Of a stretch of 64,000 nt of DNA, positions 11,910 through 22,571 are shown piece by piece. The notes under the pieces were generated by a model. That model was not told the origin of the DNA, searched no databases, and saw only the letters and a list, made by a program, of their open reading frames with translations. A program made the translations under genes and the position numbers. The stretch spans positions 2,728,001-2,792,000 of the forward strand of contig JADWQD010000002.1 of the NCBI GenBank assembly GCA_016110215.1. The letters are read 5' to 3'. Source of the stretch: Capronia americana. Lineage: Eukaryota > Ascomycota > Eurotiomycetes > Chaetothyriales > Herpotrichiellaceae. The first letter of the stretch is position 1; each line of letters begins with the position of its first letter.

Positions 11910-14372
11910 ATGGCGGGCCCAGGCAGTGGCCGCGACCAAACCAACAACGATCCGACAGGCAATTTCGGGGGCTCAGGTCTTCCTCAATTCGGTTCACCTT
12001 ACTACCCCATCGACACCGAGCTGACCAACCCGTCGGCCAGCTACAACCTCCCTAACTATGCCCGACAAATGGAAGATGCGGCAGCTTCTGAGGCGAAGAT
12101 GGAACATGAGAACATGAACAACATGCCTATGGACGCGAATGGCGGCGCGACTTCATCTGTCCTTGACCCAGCAATGGCCCCTCCTCAGACACCAAGCCAA
12201 CCTGCTTTCATGCCGACTGGAGGTCGTTCAAGCCTTGACGCGTCGGGCGAGACACCGCAAGAACCCCAGACCGGAGACAAACGAAAGCGCTCAAAGGCTT
12301 CTCGTGCATGTGATGAGTGTCGCAGAAAGAAGGTACCGTGCAGTCTCAGAAATTTTGGCAAGGGTACTTTGATACTGACTTTTCTTCTCCAGGTCAAATG
12401 TGACGCGCCCACCGAAGCTGACGGTACCCCAAAGACTTGCACCAACTGTCAGAAGGCTGGCGTCAACTGTGAGTTTGAGCGGAAGCCGATGAAGCGTGGC
12501 CCAAGCAAAGGGTAAGTTGTCCAAGACAGAAGTTGTCTCTCACGTTGCTGTCGCAAGAAAACTGACACATGACATAGATACATCAGCCAGTTGGCAGAGC
12601 GAGTCCAAGGACTAGAGCAGAAGCAGCGCCAGTCTCTCGACGCTGGTCAAGGCGGGTTTGCCGAGAGCTTTTCACCTGACGATCAGACTGGTCCTGGTTT
12701 TCAAAACCGTGCCCCGTCTTACTCTGCACCTTCAACCTTCAACCCTTTTCCGAGAAGCGAGTATCAACGCGATAGAATTCCAAGCGTCGGTTGGTCTGCT
12801 CAATCTCCTGATTCCGTCCTCCGATCTCGAGCCATTGGCAGCCTTGCAATCGCACCGCACGAGTCCTTTCCTACCTCATTTCTAGAAGAAGCGGCGAACC
12901 TGAAATTTCAGATTCGAGATCCGTCTCAATCTTTCTTCGGCGAAATTTTCGGCACCCGTTCCTCCAAACGCCAGCGTACTCAAGGACCCGACGACGACAT
13001 GCCGCCTGTACAGCCTCTGAACATCGATGATGCTTTCCTCAGCAATTACTACCAGCAATACCATCCATTGGTCGCGCTTCTTCCTGAAGCTGGCCGTGTC
13101 ATCGCCATCGTGGCCAATGCGGATCCCGTGATGCAGCATGCCTTCGCGACCGCCATTGAACTCTTACCAGACCTTCGAGCCGCACCCGCTGTCAACGGTA
13201 TCCACGACGCGAACACAACCCTCGACCCAGCCATCAGCCTTCCAAGAAAGACCCTCAAGTCCGATCGTTTCCAAACCTATGACTCTCTGCAACAATATGT
13301 TTTCGCCCAGGGTACCGGAACCGCGTTGCACCGCACTGAAGACGAAAATCTCACAATGGTTTGGACTATGGCCTTGCTTGCGATCGGCGCAGAAAATCAC
13401 GTCAAACACTTGAAGAACAGCAGCCCTCTGCCTAAGTCTGTCATCCTTCCGCTGGCTCGATTCGTTCTCGACCAGGTTCGCACCGACAATGCTGGAACTT
13501 CAAGCTCTGCTAGCGGTAGACGACAGACCACATATCCTGACGAGGTGACTCAGGCCCACAACTGCCTCGGTGTGATGATCCAATACCACGCACTGGGTGT
13601 CGGTCTGCCTGCGTCTGGTTTAGTTCCAGCGAACTACCCGGTCAACGTACGAGATTTCAATGTGGAGAAGACCCCGGCCGAAGCAGCCTACATCGCCAGC
13701 AGCTCAAACCTCATCGAGATGCTCGGTCAAGTCGTTCTTGAAGGTGACAGCAGTCAGGATGTCCGCGCTCTTTGCGGCTTTCTTCTTCAACGTCACTTCG
13801 ACACTCACCTCAGTCTCTACGGCGGCTCTCTGCGAGACAGCACTATCTCAACCCAAATTCACTGCTTTCTCGAGTTGATCCTTGCGCCATTCCCATATTT
13901 GGCACCCGGTGACTCTGCTCCCGTCTTCCCAGTGGTCAGTGCTCTTACATGGGCCGACAAGTTGGCTACTGTCCTCATCAGCGACGCTCAGGCAAGCTCG
14001 ACTGCTGCGCGCTACAATCCTCTCGACCTGTACACCTGGTCTCTTGCAACGACCTCTCTTTGCCTCTTTGCCACCGATGCCAGCACTAGGGCACTGGCCG
14101 AGTTCGCGGTGAAGCGTCTCGGTGATCTGCGCTCGGAGCTTCAGAAGAAGTCCGATGCCTTTCACCGGGCCTTCGGTTTGGAGTGGTTCTTTGGAGGCCG
14201 GGTGGAGCCTTGGGCAGACGTGCTCTTGGCGATGATCGACCAGGCGGAGGGTCGTGCCGCTGCTGCCGCGGCGGGTGACGGTGGCCACGAGGTGGCTGCC
14301 GTCCCCAACTTGGAGCAGGTCATGATGAGGGGCCTGTTGAACGGCGTGTTGTTCTTTGCGAAGAACATGTAG
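11910..14372 (+). CDS. Zn(II)2Cys6 transcription factor, Rgt1-like
   Basis: A DNA-binding regulator of 778 aa with three exons: 11910-12332, 12393-12511 and 12578-14372. The zinc cluster is complete: C134, C137, C144, C157, C160 and C167 (CDECRRKK, VKCD, CTNC, VNC). A basic KRSK stretch precedes it and PMKRGPSKGY-ISQLAERVQGLE, a linker and coiled coil, follows. That linker resembles the Rgt1 glucose-transporter repressor and related sugar regulators, but pathway assignment is only inference. The remainder is a fungal-specific regulatory domain (for example FLSNYYQQYHPLVALLPE). The N-terminus before the cluster is long, acidic and Met/Pro-rich. Intron 1 (12333-12392) is exactly 60 nt with no in-frame stop, so unspliced mRNA would insert 20 residues between the second and third cysteines. 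It stands alone between large intergenic regions. Confidence 0.93.
12333..12392 (+). other. 60-nt stop-free intron inside the zinc cluster
   Basis: It starts GTACCG, has a TACTGAC branch site 15-20 nt from the end, and ends TTCTCCAG. The length is divisible by three and the frame stays open through it. The canonical spacing Cys-x6-Cys is obtained only after removal, which proves it is an intron, yet retention would not truncate the protein. Confidence 0.85.
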
Positions 14373-14774
14373 AGGGCGGTGGTGGTGTTTGGCCTCGGCG
14401 AGGAGGCGGTGCACGGGGGGTGGGAGGGGGGGACCGTGTACATTGATGTACAGTAGCTGGCGGGCTGCCAGAAGACGCACCCGCGTCGCCAACTCGGGCG
14501 ACGACGCCGTTGACAGTCAACGGCGGCCTTAATGGCATTTACGTTCAAAAAAGATACCGCCCCTCTACGCTTTGTTCTTATCCCCGTCGTGACCAACGTT
14601 AGCCCATTTGTTGTACTCAACCACCCTTGATTTACATCTCACTCGAGCAGCATCCCTCTCAACTTGTCCGGCCGCAAGTCGCCACAACCGCCCAACGACG
14701 AGGGACGCACTCCCCCAACGTCGTAGCACCCGGCAATGAGACCAGAGAACGCCTCTACTGACATCTAAAACAGA

Positions 14775-14805
14775 TATATAAAAGACGGCGACCGGTCCCG
14801 TCGCC
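14775..14805 (+). promoter_or_regulatory. TATA-like element followed by a 6-bp-stem hairpin
   Basis: TATATAAAAG at 14775-14784 is the clearest TATA box I noticed in this intergenic region. It is followed at 14787-14805 by GGCGAC-CGGTCCC-GTCGCC, a perfect 6-bp stem with a 7-nt loop. It lies about 600 bp upstream of the SDR start codon, so the transcript would have a long leader. Confidence 0.35.
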
Positions 14806-15103
14806 CTCCTCTTTCACACACCCGTCACGACAAAGCCTCCGCCACCAGTGCTCTCTGGATTTAGTTTGGCGTCTCCCCTACGCATTAATTACGACAGCGT
14901 ATGTAACTTTCTTCACTCTCATCGACATCGACAAAGCGACGCCCTTTCTAAGGCCCGTGGACTACAACCAGGAGGTAGACCGCTGGTGATAAGGCCTATC
15001 GCTGGTATTTGAATTGCTACTGACGACGGTCGGCGTACTCGTTTGTCAGGACAAAGCTTACTGTATGATATAGAGACACAAAGACACTGTCAAAGATAGA
15101 CCG

Positions 15104-15143
15104 CCTGATCACCTGATTGCCTGGTCGCCTGGTCGCCTGATCA
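15104..15143. repeat. five tandem 8-bp units
   Basis: The units are CCTGATCA, CCTGATTG, CCTGGTCG, CCTGGTCG and CCTGATCA, contiguous and symmetric, with the palindrome TGATCA at both ends. It is 247 bp upstream of the SDR start codon. Confidence 0.7.
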
Positions 15144-15389
15144 TCTTGATAGATTGTGGAGGGGAGGTTGGGCGACACGGATCTCAAATTGCGGCTTTTG
15201 CGGCAGCTGCTGCGGGGAGCCTTTGTGTTGTACATACCTAGGGAGAGTAGGTATCTAATCACTCTACGTATTCGAGACTGAAGCATCAGACATAAATACA
15301 TATTACTCTCCCATGCTTGTAAGTGGACTATCAAAATCAACATCTCGTCTTCTGACCTTCCGTCACTGAGGAGGAAGACGCAACACGCC

Positions 15390-16379
15390 ATGGCTACCGC
15401 GTTCCAGACTGTTTTCTCGTGGCTTCAATTCCTCGTCCTCGCATACATTTGTGCCAAGGCCATCCGGGTCCTGCAATTCTATCTCCTCTACTCGTCTGAT
15501 CTCTCGCAATACAAGTCCCCATCCGGCCAGTCGTGGGCTCTGGTGACCGGAGCGAGTGACGGCATCGGGAAGGCATTCGCGCGGGACCTATGCCGCCGGG
15601 GCTTCAACGTGATCATCCACGGCCGCAACGAGCAGAAATTGCTGGGCGTGGCGGCGGAGCTGGAAAAAGCCTACCCTAACCGGGAAGTGCGGCTGCTGGT
15701 CCTCGACGCCGTGGCTGTGCCCTGGACAGAGGAAACCGACAGGACGGTGCTCGACGCGGTGGACGGACTCGATCTCACGATTCTGATCAACAACGTCGGC
15801 GGCGCGGGCGGTGTTCACCCCACATGGGCGACCGTCGCGCAGCGGTCGGCCTGGGACCTGGACGCGCACATAAACCTCAATGCCCGGTTCATGACGCAGA
15901 TCACGAGGGTGTTGATCCCCGTGCTGGCGCGGGGCCGGGGACGGGGCACCACGAACGACCAGCCGCAGCGGCACCGTGCGGCGATCGTCAACATCAGCAG
16001 TGGTGCCGAGCTGTTGCCTGCGCCATACTTGGTCGTCTACTCGGCCGCTAAGGCGTATGTCTCCAGGTGGAGTATATCGCTGGACGCGGAACTGCAAGGC
16101 GAGGGCCTCAATATCGATGTCCACTCCCTGATCGTGGGCGCCGTGGCGACCCCGAACGCCGGCCACGATGAATCTGCCAAGGGCCTGTTCTGTCCTGATG
16201 CCGACACTTTTGCGAGAAAGGCCTTGCCCAAGTTGGGCTGTGGGCATGTGGTTTGTACGCCGTACTGGCCGCACGGGATGCAGGTTACGTTTGGAACTTG
16301 TCTGCCGGCATGGCTGGGCGCGAAGATGATGCGTGATGTGGCAAGGAAGGCGATGGCGAGGGCGGAGAAGGAGCAGTGA
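15390..16379 (+). CDS. membrane-associated short-chain dehydrogenase/reductase, 3-ketoacyl reductase-like
   Basis: An NAD(P)H-dependent oxidoreductase of 329 aa, single exon. The cofactor motif is TGASDGIG at residues 53-60. The structural NNVGG motif follows at about residue 133, the catalytic serine lies in NISSGAE, and the catalytic pair is Y217/K221 (YSAAK). An N-terminal hydrophobic helix (about residues 5-35, FSWLQFLVLAYICAKAI) precedes the Rossmann domain, as in the 17-beta-hydroxysteroid dehydrogenase 12/very-long-chain 3-ketoacyl-CoA reductase group. That suggests ER membrane attachment. It lacks obvious ER-retrieval lysines at the C-terminus (ends ARAEKEQ). The true substrate, a fatty acyl-CoA, steroid or other ketone, cannot be read from sequence. 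It lies upstream of a dioxygenase on the same strand but 1.2 kb away. Confidence 0.9.
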   Translation: MATAFQTVFSWLQFLVLAYICAKAIRVLQFYLLYSSDLSQYKSPSGQSWALVTGASDGIGKAFARDLCRRGFNVIIHGRNEQKLLGVAAELEKAYPNREVRLLVLDAVAVPWTEETDRTVLDAVDGLDLTILINNVGGAGGVHPTWATVAQRSAWDLDAHINLNARFMTQITRVLIPVLARGRGRGTTNDQPQRHRAAIVNISSGAELLPAPYLVVYSAAKAYVSRWSISLDAELQGEGLNIDVHSLIVGAVATPNAGHDESAKGLFCPDADTFARKALPKLGCGHVVCTPYWPHGMQVTFGTCLPAWLGAKMMRDVARKAMARAEKEQ

Positions 16380-17556
16380 AAGAGATGTAGGACAAGGAGG
16401 AAATGAATCGAAGTTGGAGCTGCCAATGCGGAAATACTAATTGAATTGTGCTCGGAGTCAAGAAGGGCAGAGAACAAATGCACCCGGTTACATGCAATAC
16501 CTACCTGCTCCTTTCCCCCGAGTTTAAGAGGTTCCCAGCATGGGAGTCGGCTGCCACTACAGCTTTATGCTTTTGTTCCCCGAGATCCAGCCCATACGCT
16601 GCAGCTCGTCCGGCTTTGATCTGACGCAAGTTTGGCATCGAGGTTCATGCTCTGCCCACGCGCTGCTCCGCAGCCTCTCTTTCGCAGCGAAGCTTTATTA
16701 TCACAGCAACAAGTCAGCCTCCAGCCTCAGGGTTGGCGACTTGAACTTCGATCCTCAAAGCCTCCTCTTCCCTGCCGTCACAGTGTCCTCGTCGTAGCTT
16801 CGTAGCTTCTGCGTCGCCAAACTTCTGCCACAATTCTCCCCCATAGCGCAGAAACAGCGAAGCGCTCCAAAACTGTCGGTGGAACTCCAACAGAACCGAT
16901 ACATATGTGCCAATAACTGAATATCAGTACCTGGATGAGCGAAAAGAGTTGGCTAGAAGTTGCGCTCCGCGTAAAAAGACACGCTCCAGACGTAATATGC
17001 CACGAAATGTCAGCGTCTCCCTAATCCTACTTCAATAGTGTACCATCCCTCGTTAAGGATGCTGTTTCACTTGAAGGGCTTCAAGACCTAACTTACACTG
17101 CTCCGTAGATTATGTGGACGTAACCTAGCCTAGAACTGCTCTTACTGGTCCCTGCGAAATACATAAGCTTTAGGGTCTCCATTGCCGAGAACAATACAAC
17201 TTCCCTTCGCGGAGTAGTCCGTCCAACATCGATGCCATGTCAACGACTATCTTGCGTCTCTACCATCATGGCATCATGTCAAATAACCCCATTTGCGTAG
17301 GACGTTTTCTCGGTGTTCGCCGGTAGCCGACAGGCAGGAGCGTGAGCTTGAGCGAGTGCACACTACATAGTGAGTAAGGTAGGCGTGGTAGGCTAAGGAC
17401 CAGTCGAAAGGTGCTGCCTAGGGCCCTCTTGTCAGCAGGGAGGAGACCCGTCCGGCCTCTATCACAGTATATCAGATCAGAGGAAAGGGAGCATGTTTCC
17501 GAGGCCACAATAGGACGTGTCTATCTGTTATAACCCGGACCACCACAACGTCCACC
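16380..17556. other. 1.2-kb intergenic region
   Basis: No gene seen. Short open frames lack motifs. It lies between the SDR stop and the dioxygenase start and is presumably terminator plus promoter sequence. Confidence 0.45.
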
Positions 17557-18802
17557 ATGTCTACGACCACCGAGCTCCAGCAGCAAGAGTTCACCAAGCT
17601 TGAGCTGCGCACCGCCTATGGGCCCGTCTATCGGAACGTGTCGACAAAACCAGCGCGTGATGCGCGGGCGGACGAGATCCCCTTGATCGATCTCAGTCCG
17701 ATCTACGGAGACGCGGACGCTCGGAGGGCGCTCGCCCAGAAGATCAAACACGCGGCAGAGAATACTGGGTTCTTCTACGTTCAGAATCACGGTATCCCAG
17801 ACTCGGCCATCGAGGGAGCCCTGAACGCGTCCAAGGCCTTCTTCGCACAACCGGAAGACAAGAAGCTGCTCGTGTCCAAGCATAAGGGGAAATGGTACAA
17901 CGGGTACGCAGGCAATGGGTCAGGGATGGCTAGTCCATCCGAGGGACGTCAGTATCCACCCCCCGAGTGCTTTGAAACCCCCCCAAATCCGTAACACACA
18001 TTGACTCTGTGCGTTGGCAGTGGACTATCGGGAATCCTTCTCTTGGCGGTACGAACCACAGTATGACCCGGAACAGAAGGATCCCAATGATGTACCGGCC
18101 GAGGTCCAGCCTTATATCCGGGGCGAGAACTACGTGTGGGAAGGCACGGAGCACCTACCTGGGTTCAAGGACGGCTGCATCACCTACTGGCAGGAATGTC
18201 TCAAACTGGCTCGGCGGCTCGTCAAGATCTTCGCGCTCTGTCTCGATCTCCCGGAAGACTACTTCGACTCGGTGACGACTTACCCGGGAAGTGATGGCGT
18301 GTTTAACTTCTATCCCGCCATGTCGGCAGAAGCAGCGGCCAAGAGTCAGGATATCGGGATTGGCTCGCATACCGATCTTCAGTGTTTCACGTTGCTCTGG
18401 CAGGACATGAACGGTGGGTTGCAAGTGCTGAGCAACGAGGGCGAGTGGATTAAGGCGACACCGCTCGAGGGCACGTTTGTGGTCAACATCGGCGACTATC
18501 TGATGCGCCTGACCAATGATCGGATGAAGTCGACGGTTCACAGGGTGTACAATCGCTCCACGGTTGACAGGTATACTATCCCTTCCAGGTTCTTAGGTCT
18601 TGTAGGTGTGTCCCGCTGGCTAACATTCACCAGGTATTCCATGCCGTTCTTTTTCGGCTTCAATTTCAACGAGATATGCGGAGTCCTGCCGAGCTGCGTA
18701 GACGAGGACCATCCGGCCAAGTACGAACCGATCTCGTGTGGAGATTGGTGTCAACTCAGGTTTCAGCAGACCGATGTGGACAAAAAGGTATCCGCGTACT
18801 GA
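17557..18802 (+). CDS. 2-oxoglutarate/Fe(II)-dependent dioxygenase (isopenicillin N synthase-like)
   Basis: A non-heme iron oxygenase that couples oxidative decarboxylation of 2-oxoglutarate to substrate oxidation. Three exons, 17557-17947, 18021-18570 and 18634-18802, give 369 aa. The DIOX_N segment contains EIPLIDLSPIYG and GFFYVQNHGIP. The iron ligands are H247 and D249 (GSHTDLQ) and H304 (STVHRV), and the 2-oxoglutarate anchor is R314-x-S316 (RYSMPFFF). The RYS motif forms only after removal of the 63-nt intron 18571-18633, which contains no stop and is a multiple of three, so retention would insert 21 residues at the active-site edge. The family includes oxidases, desaturases and biosynthetic enzymes of secondary metabolism; substrate unknown. 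It is convergent, 164 bp apart, with a carboxymuconolactone-decarboxylase-like gene. Confidence 0.93.
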
Positions 18803-18966
18803 AGGAATAGAACAGTTGGCCACGGACAGGCTCGAGAGAAGAGGTGTTCGATAGAGGTGCCTGCAGGGGCTGCTTTGCAGGGCATCAGATTGCCTTTGTC
18901 AGGCACATGTAGGCCTTGTTCATGGGGCTCAGCTGTAGTATATACCGGTGACAGTACCCAATTTAT

Positions 18967-19595
18967 TTATAGTTTCGAAGCCCAATCTGGAGCTTTATTG
19001 TTCTGTTCGCCAACATCCAGTGCGACCAAAAATCGACTGACCAGATTATAACTCGCAACGGTGGCCGTGAGCTCCACAATCTCCTGCTCACTGAAGCCCT
19101 GCGCCTTGACCTCGTCGAAGAGACTTTGGGGCACTGAGACGTCCCGAGTCATGGCATCAGCATATCTCAGGACAGCCCACTGGCGATCGTCCAACGCGCC
19201 TTTTTCTGTTGGATGCAGCTGCTTTACGACCGCCAATTTCTCTTCTGTAAAACCAGCCGATTTGAGGAGGATAGGTGCGTGTGCGTTCCACTCAAACCAG
19301 GCCTTATTGATCAGAGCAGGGCGACAGATGGCGATCTCGCGGAGGTCGTCTGGCAGAGAGTTCTTTGTCCGCACGGCTCCAAGGAGAGCATTCCAGCCTG
19401 GATCTCAGTTAGCTACAATGGTCGATGAGACGTGAGGTCCCGAGACACACCATCTGCGATCTTGGGGGCATGCAACAAGGTCAAGTCCAACGGAATGAGG
19501 CCCATGGCACCACGACGTGCCTTGACCCGCTCCAGCACCTCCTGGTCCTCCGCGGACAGGTTGGTGGGCGGATTCGCTACGTAATCGAGGCGCAT
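18967..19595 (-). CDS. carboxymuconolactone decarboxylase-like (AhpD-fold) protein
   Basis: A 191-aa protein in two exons, 19595-19451 and 19397-18967, joined to read KIADGWNALLGAVRTK in frame across a 53-nt intron. The core helix (REIAICRPALINKAWFEWNA followed by His) matches the CMD family pattern in which Glu, Glu and His line the active site. The CxxC pair of peroxidase-type AhpD is absent, so an alkylhydroperoxidase role is unlikely. It resembles the single-domain fungal CMD proteins often found near aromatic or secondary-metabolite enzymes. The ATG at 19595 (MRLDYVANPP) is chosen because the upstream in-frame codon is TTG. It sits tail-to-tail with the 2OG dioxygenase, so a shared catabolic role is possible but unproven. 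Confidence 0.9.
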
Positions 19596-21087
19596 GATGG
19601 TCAAGTTGGGATCTTGGTTCTTCTGATCTGGTTTGTCAGTATATGAAAGTCGTTGCTTAACCTCTCAGACAACCAAACACGAGTCTCTCAGCAAAGTACA
19701 TCGGAAGGGATTTATTCTTCAGTTCACCGAGGTGGAATACCCCGCTGTCCACCGCATCAGAGACCGATGCTAGCCGTGTGCGGGGAGAGAGTTCGTTGCT
19801 TCTTGGTCACCTTCCCCAACAGCGGAATGAAGGCGCTGGGTCCATCCCAAAGCTTTGCAAAGGCAGTGTCTCTGAGGATGGTTGTGTTAGGGTCGGGATA
19901 CCGGCATTCTCACTAGGAGCGATGCTTCGTCGCTGGTTCGACCCAGTTCTGGAACGCAGTTGCGATGAATATGCATCGCTTTGGGTCAAGAAGATACCCA
20001 GGTTCGATCGAGATGATCAGGCCAGCAGAGACGTCATGGAGCATATTTTATGCAAGTAAGCATACCGGTATCTTCCCGCGCATTCGGCCCATTGATGTCC
20101 AGCTTTGGAGGAAGAGCTCTTCACACATTATTCTCTCGTTTGGTTTTTCGACGCATGTTTTTGATTTCCTTCGTCGTCGCCGCCTCACTCGACCAGGCGA
20201 AGCTCAATTACCGAGCGACCCACGAGTTGTGGAGCCAAGGATCAGAGATGTTCGGTTTCAAGCTTCGATGTCGAGAATGTGAAACGACGACCGGTGAGTG
20301 CCCAAGCATTGTGGAAAAGCCATTTTCAAGGCATGGGAGCTTGAGACACGACTGCCTGTTTTATTGGCGCTGGTGACCTTGAGGACGGTGATTCGCACCG
20401 GAGACAACGGACGTCTGCAGTTGCCAGGAGTTGCCTGGGCCAGAGACAGCGAGCCCATGATCCTGCTTATCTTATTAGTCAAGGACCGCCGTTGAAACAT
20501 GGGCAAGTGACTCGAAGATCGAATGCAGCTGTCCTAGGGCATTGAGGCGCAGCACCTCAAACACCTCCAACAAGGTTTCTCCAAAGTCCGACGGTGCCTC
20601 GCCCTATACAAATCTCACTGGTGGCACACCTGAAATTCAGAGCGACGACCAAGTCCGCGTGCATCATGCTACATATCTCGCTTCCGGCAGATGCCTGAAA
20701 GAGCTTGCTAAACATAAGATTTGATCACTTATCCAGTCAAGTTAGCATTTCGCAGCGACGCAAGTCCGGACTCGACTGCGATTCCCATCCAATCCTCCAC
20801 CCTCACCTCATCTTCCGTCCCTGTGGCCGTCACGAGACAAGGGAAACCACCCTCCCATCTTGCCTTGTTGAGCCATCTTACTGTCCAAGCCATCGCTCTT
20901 GCGTCACGTTGATCTGTCCAGTCACTGCACTGTCCTTCATTGACTAGCACCACCTAGCCGGAACTCGTTATCGTCTGCATCCCGCCTGCTTCCTATCGAA
21001 ACCAACAGAACTTCGTTCCTGCCACACCCAGCACACTCGCAACTACTTAATTCGGATCTCCCCCAGACCCGGTTCACTCCAGTCCAT
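19596..21087. other. 1.5-kb intergenic region
   Basis: No gene is supported. Several 60-108 codon open frames overlap on both strands without recognisable motifs or good splice partners. It likely holds the divergent promoters of the CMD-like gene and the small gene at 21088. Confidence 0.45.
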
Positions 21088-21517
21088 ATGCCTGGAATCC
21101 GTACGTTTCTTCTCTAAGTTTTGTTCTTCGACACTGCTTCCACTTGCCCGAATTACTTTCCAAACAACCTCAGTGCCAATACTCTTCTAACACCAATCTC
21201 TTACTCGCAGCCATCGACGCTATGGATAAGATCAAGGCCCTCTTCAAGCGCAAGAAGGACAAGCCCAGTGGCACTGCTGGCACCAAGACTGATACCAATG
21301 GAACTCCTGCCGCTGTGCCCAAGCCGACCGCGACAGACACCGCAGCTGCTCCGTCGACCAGCGACCCGGCTGTACCTCCCGCTGGTGAGTAGACACATAT
21401 CCTGTTCTTCCTGAACTCACATAAACGCTGACACGTTTCTCTACCGCAGGTGCTGCCCCCGTCGACGCTTCCGCACCTGCCGATCCTGCGCCGGCCAACA
21501 CCCCAGCTGCCAAGTAG
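21088..21517 (+). CDS. small Lys/Ala/Pro-rich conserved fungal protein
   Basis: An 84-aa protein assembled from three exons: 21088-21100 (13 nt), 21211-21384 and 21450-21517. Introns are 110 and 65 nt. The spliced start reads MPGIPIDAMDKIKALFKRKK. The amphipathic, basic IDxxDKIKALFKRKKDK segment followed by an Ala/Pro/Thr-rich low-complexity tail (ending ADPAPANTPAAK) is a pattern I recognise from short hypothetical proteins in many filamentous ascomycetes. The basic helix could bind membranes or nucleic acid; this is speculation. The very short first exon makes it easy to miss, and the internal ATG (MDKIKALF) would be picked instead. It is preceded by a long CT-rich leader. Confidence 0.72.
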
Positions 21518-22571
21518 ATCGCGGCCTTTCGGAACGGTTACGGTGCCTGACGGATGATTCAACAGGTCGAGGCCACACGACATGAACGTGGCTCTCGAAT
21601 AACGAGCGACAATTTCACATCCCAGGCCTTCCAGTCGGCAACCGAGCCTTGATCAGTTGTCGACTCAGACACCCCATGCCATTTCGCGCAAATTCAGTAT
21701 TGCCCTTGAGCCTGTCGACGAGCGTCTAATCAACCATTATACCCCTTTGGCGCTGACACGAACCTTGCAAAAAACCAACGATACCCCGTCTTCAGTTCAC
21801 ATCACACTCCTTTCAGCAGAGCGATCGAATGAAACAAACCACACCACAAACAGTCAGGCTAATGGGCTGGAACGGGATGGACGGAGAATATTGCTTTCCC
21901 TCGGCACAACAGTTGAAATTGAGATACCCCAATCGCTTCCGTTTCCCAAAGGCAGATAGCGAGGCAGCATGATCCAGCTTCAGAGATACCCCCAAAGTCC
22001 TTCAGATAGTCAATCAGGCTTTTCCCCAGGCCAGTAACAGGAAATTCAAATTGTTCTTGCTTTCATGAAATTTATTAATTGAACTGTACAATATGCATTC
22101 GCATTGCTGGCTTCTAACTCGACGTGATACCGTGCCCGGTCAGGGACTTGCCGTGCTTTGACATAAAAATTCCTCTCCGAGGCTCTCAGGGTATTTGGAG
22201 GCTCTCCTCGAACATGCGGACGTCTGTGTCCCAGGCTTTGTAAATGCTCGCTGCTGATTTGCCGCGTCACTTGCAATCCCCTGCCCATGCGCAGGCGTGG
22301 ACTGCAGGAGAGAAGTCTCAACGTCGGACCCTAGTGAACCACGCCGGGTCTCATTTGTGGTTATGAGAGACCCCAAATACGACATCGGCTTGCAGCGAGA
22401 AGAGTATGCCATGACTTGTCCGGTGTAATGACGCTGATTCGACGCTGGAAAGTACATGTGTCCCTCCACGAGTGAAAGAGGTTGTGGAGGAACCGAACCG
22501 ACCCGCGCACATTGCTGGAACTTGCGAATACGCCGTTTTATCCAGGAACCTCACAAGCGCCGCTGCTTCAA
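21518..22571. other. 1-kb intergenic region
   Basis: This is 3' flank of the small gene and 3' flank of the LAMTOR1-like gene (convergent). No motif-bearing open frame was found. Confidence 0.45.

Larger units (their letters stand above)
14373..15389. other. 1-kb intergenic region
   Basis: It contains a strong TATA-like element (14775-14784), a small hairpin (14787-14805) and an array of five 8-bp units (15104-15143). No coding sequence is supported. It is probably the 3' flank of the regulator plus the promoter or 5' leader of the SDR gene. A GTATGT at about 14898 could be the donor of a 5' UTR intron. Confidence 0.45.

Noticed and set aside
11348..11962. 204-codon minus-strand open frame
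   Set aside because: No motif, and it overlaps the start and leader of the Zn2Cys6 gene.
15588..16274. 228-codon minus-strand open frame
   Set aside because: Antisense to the SDR gene.
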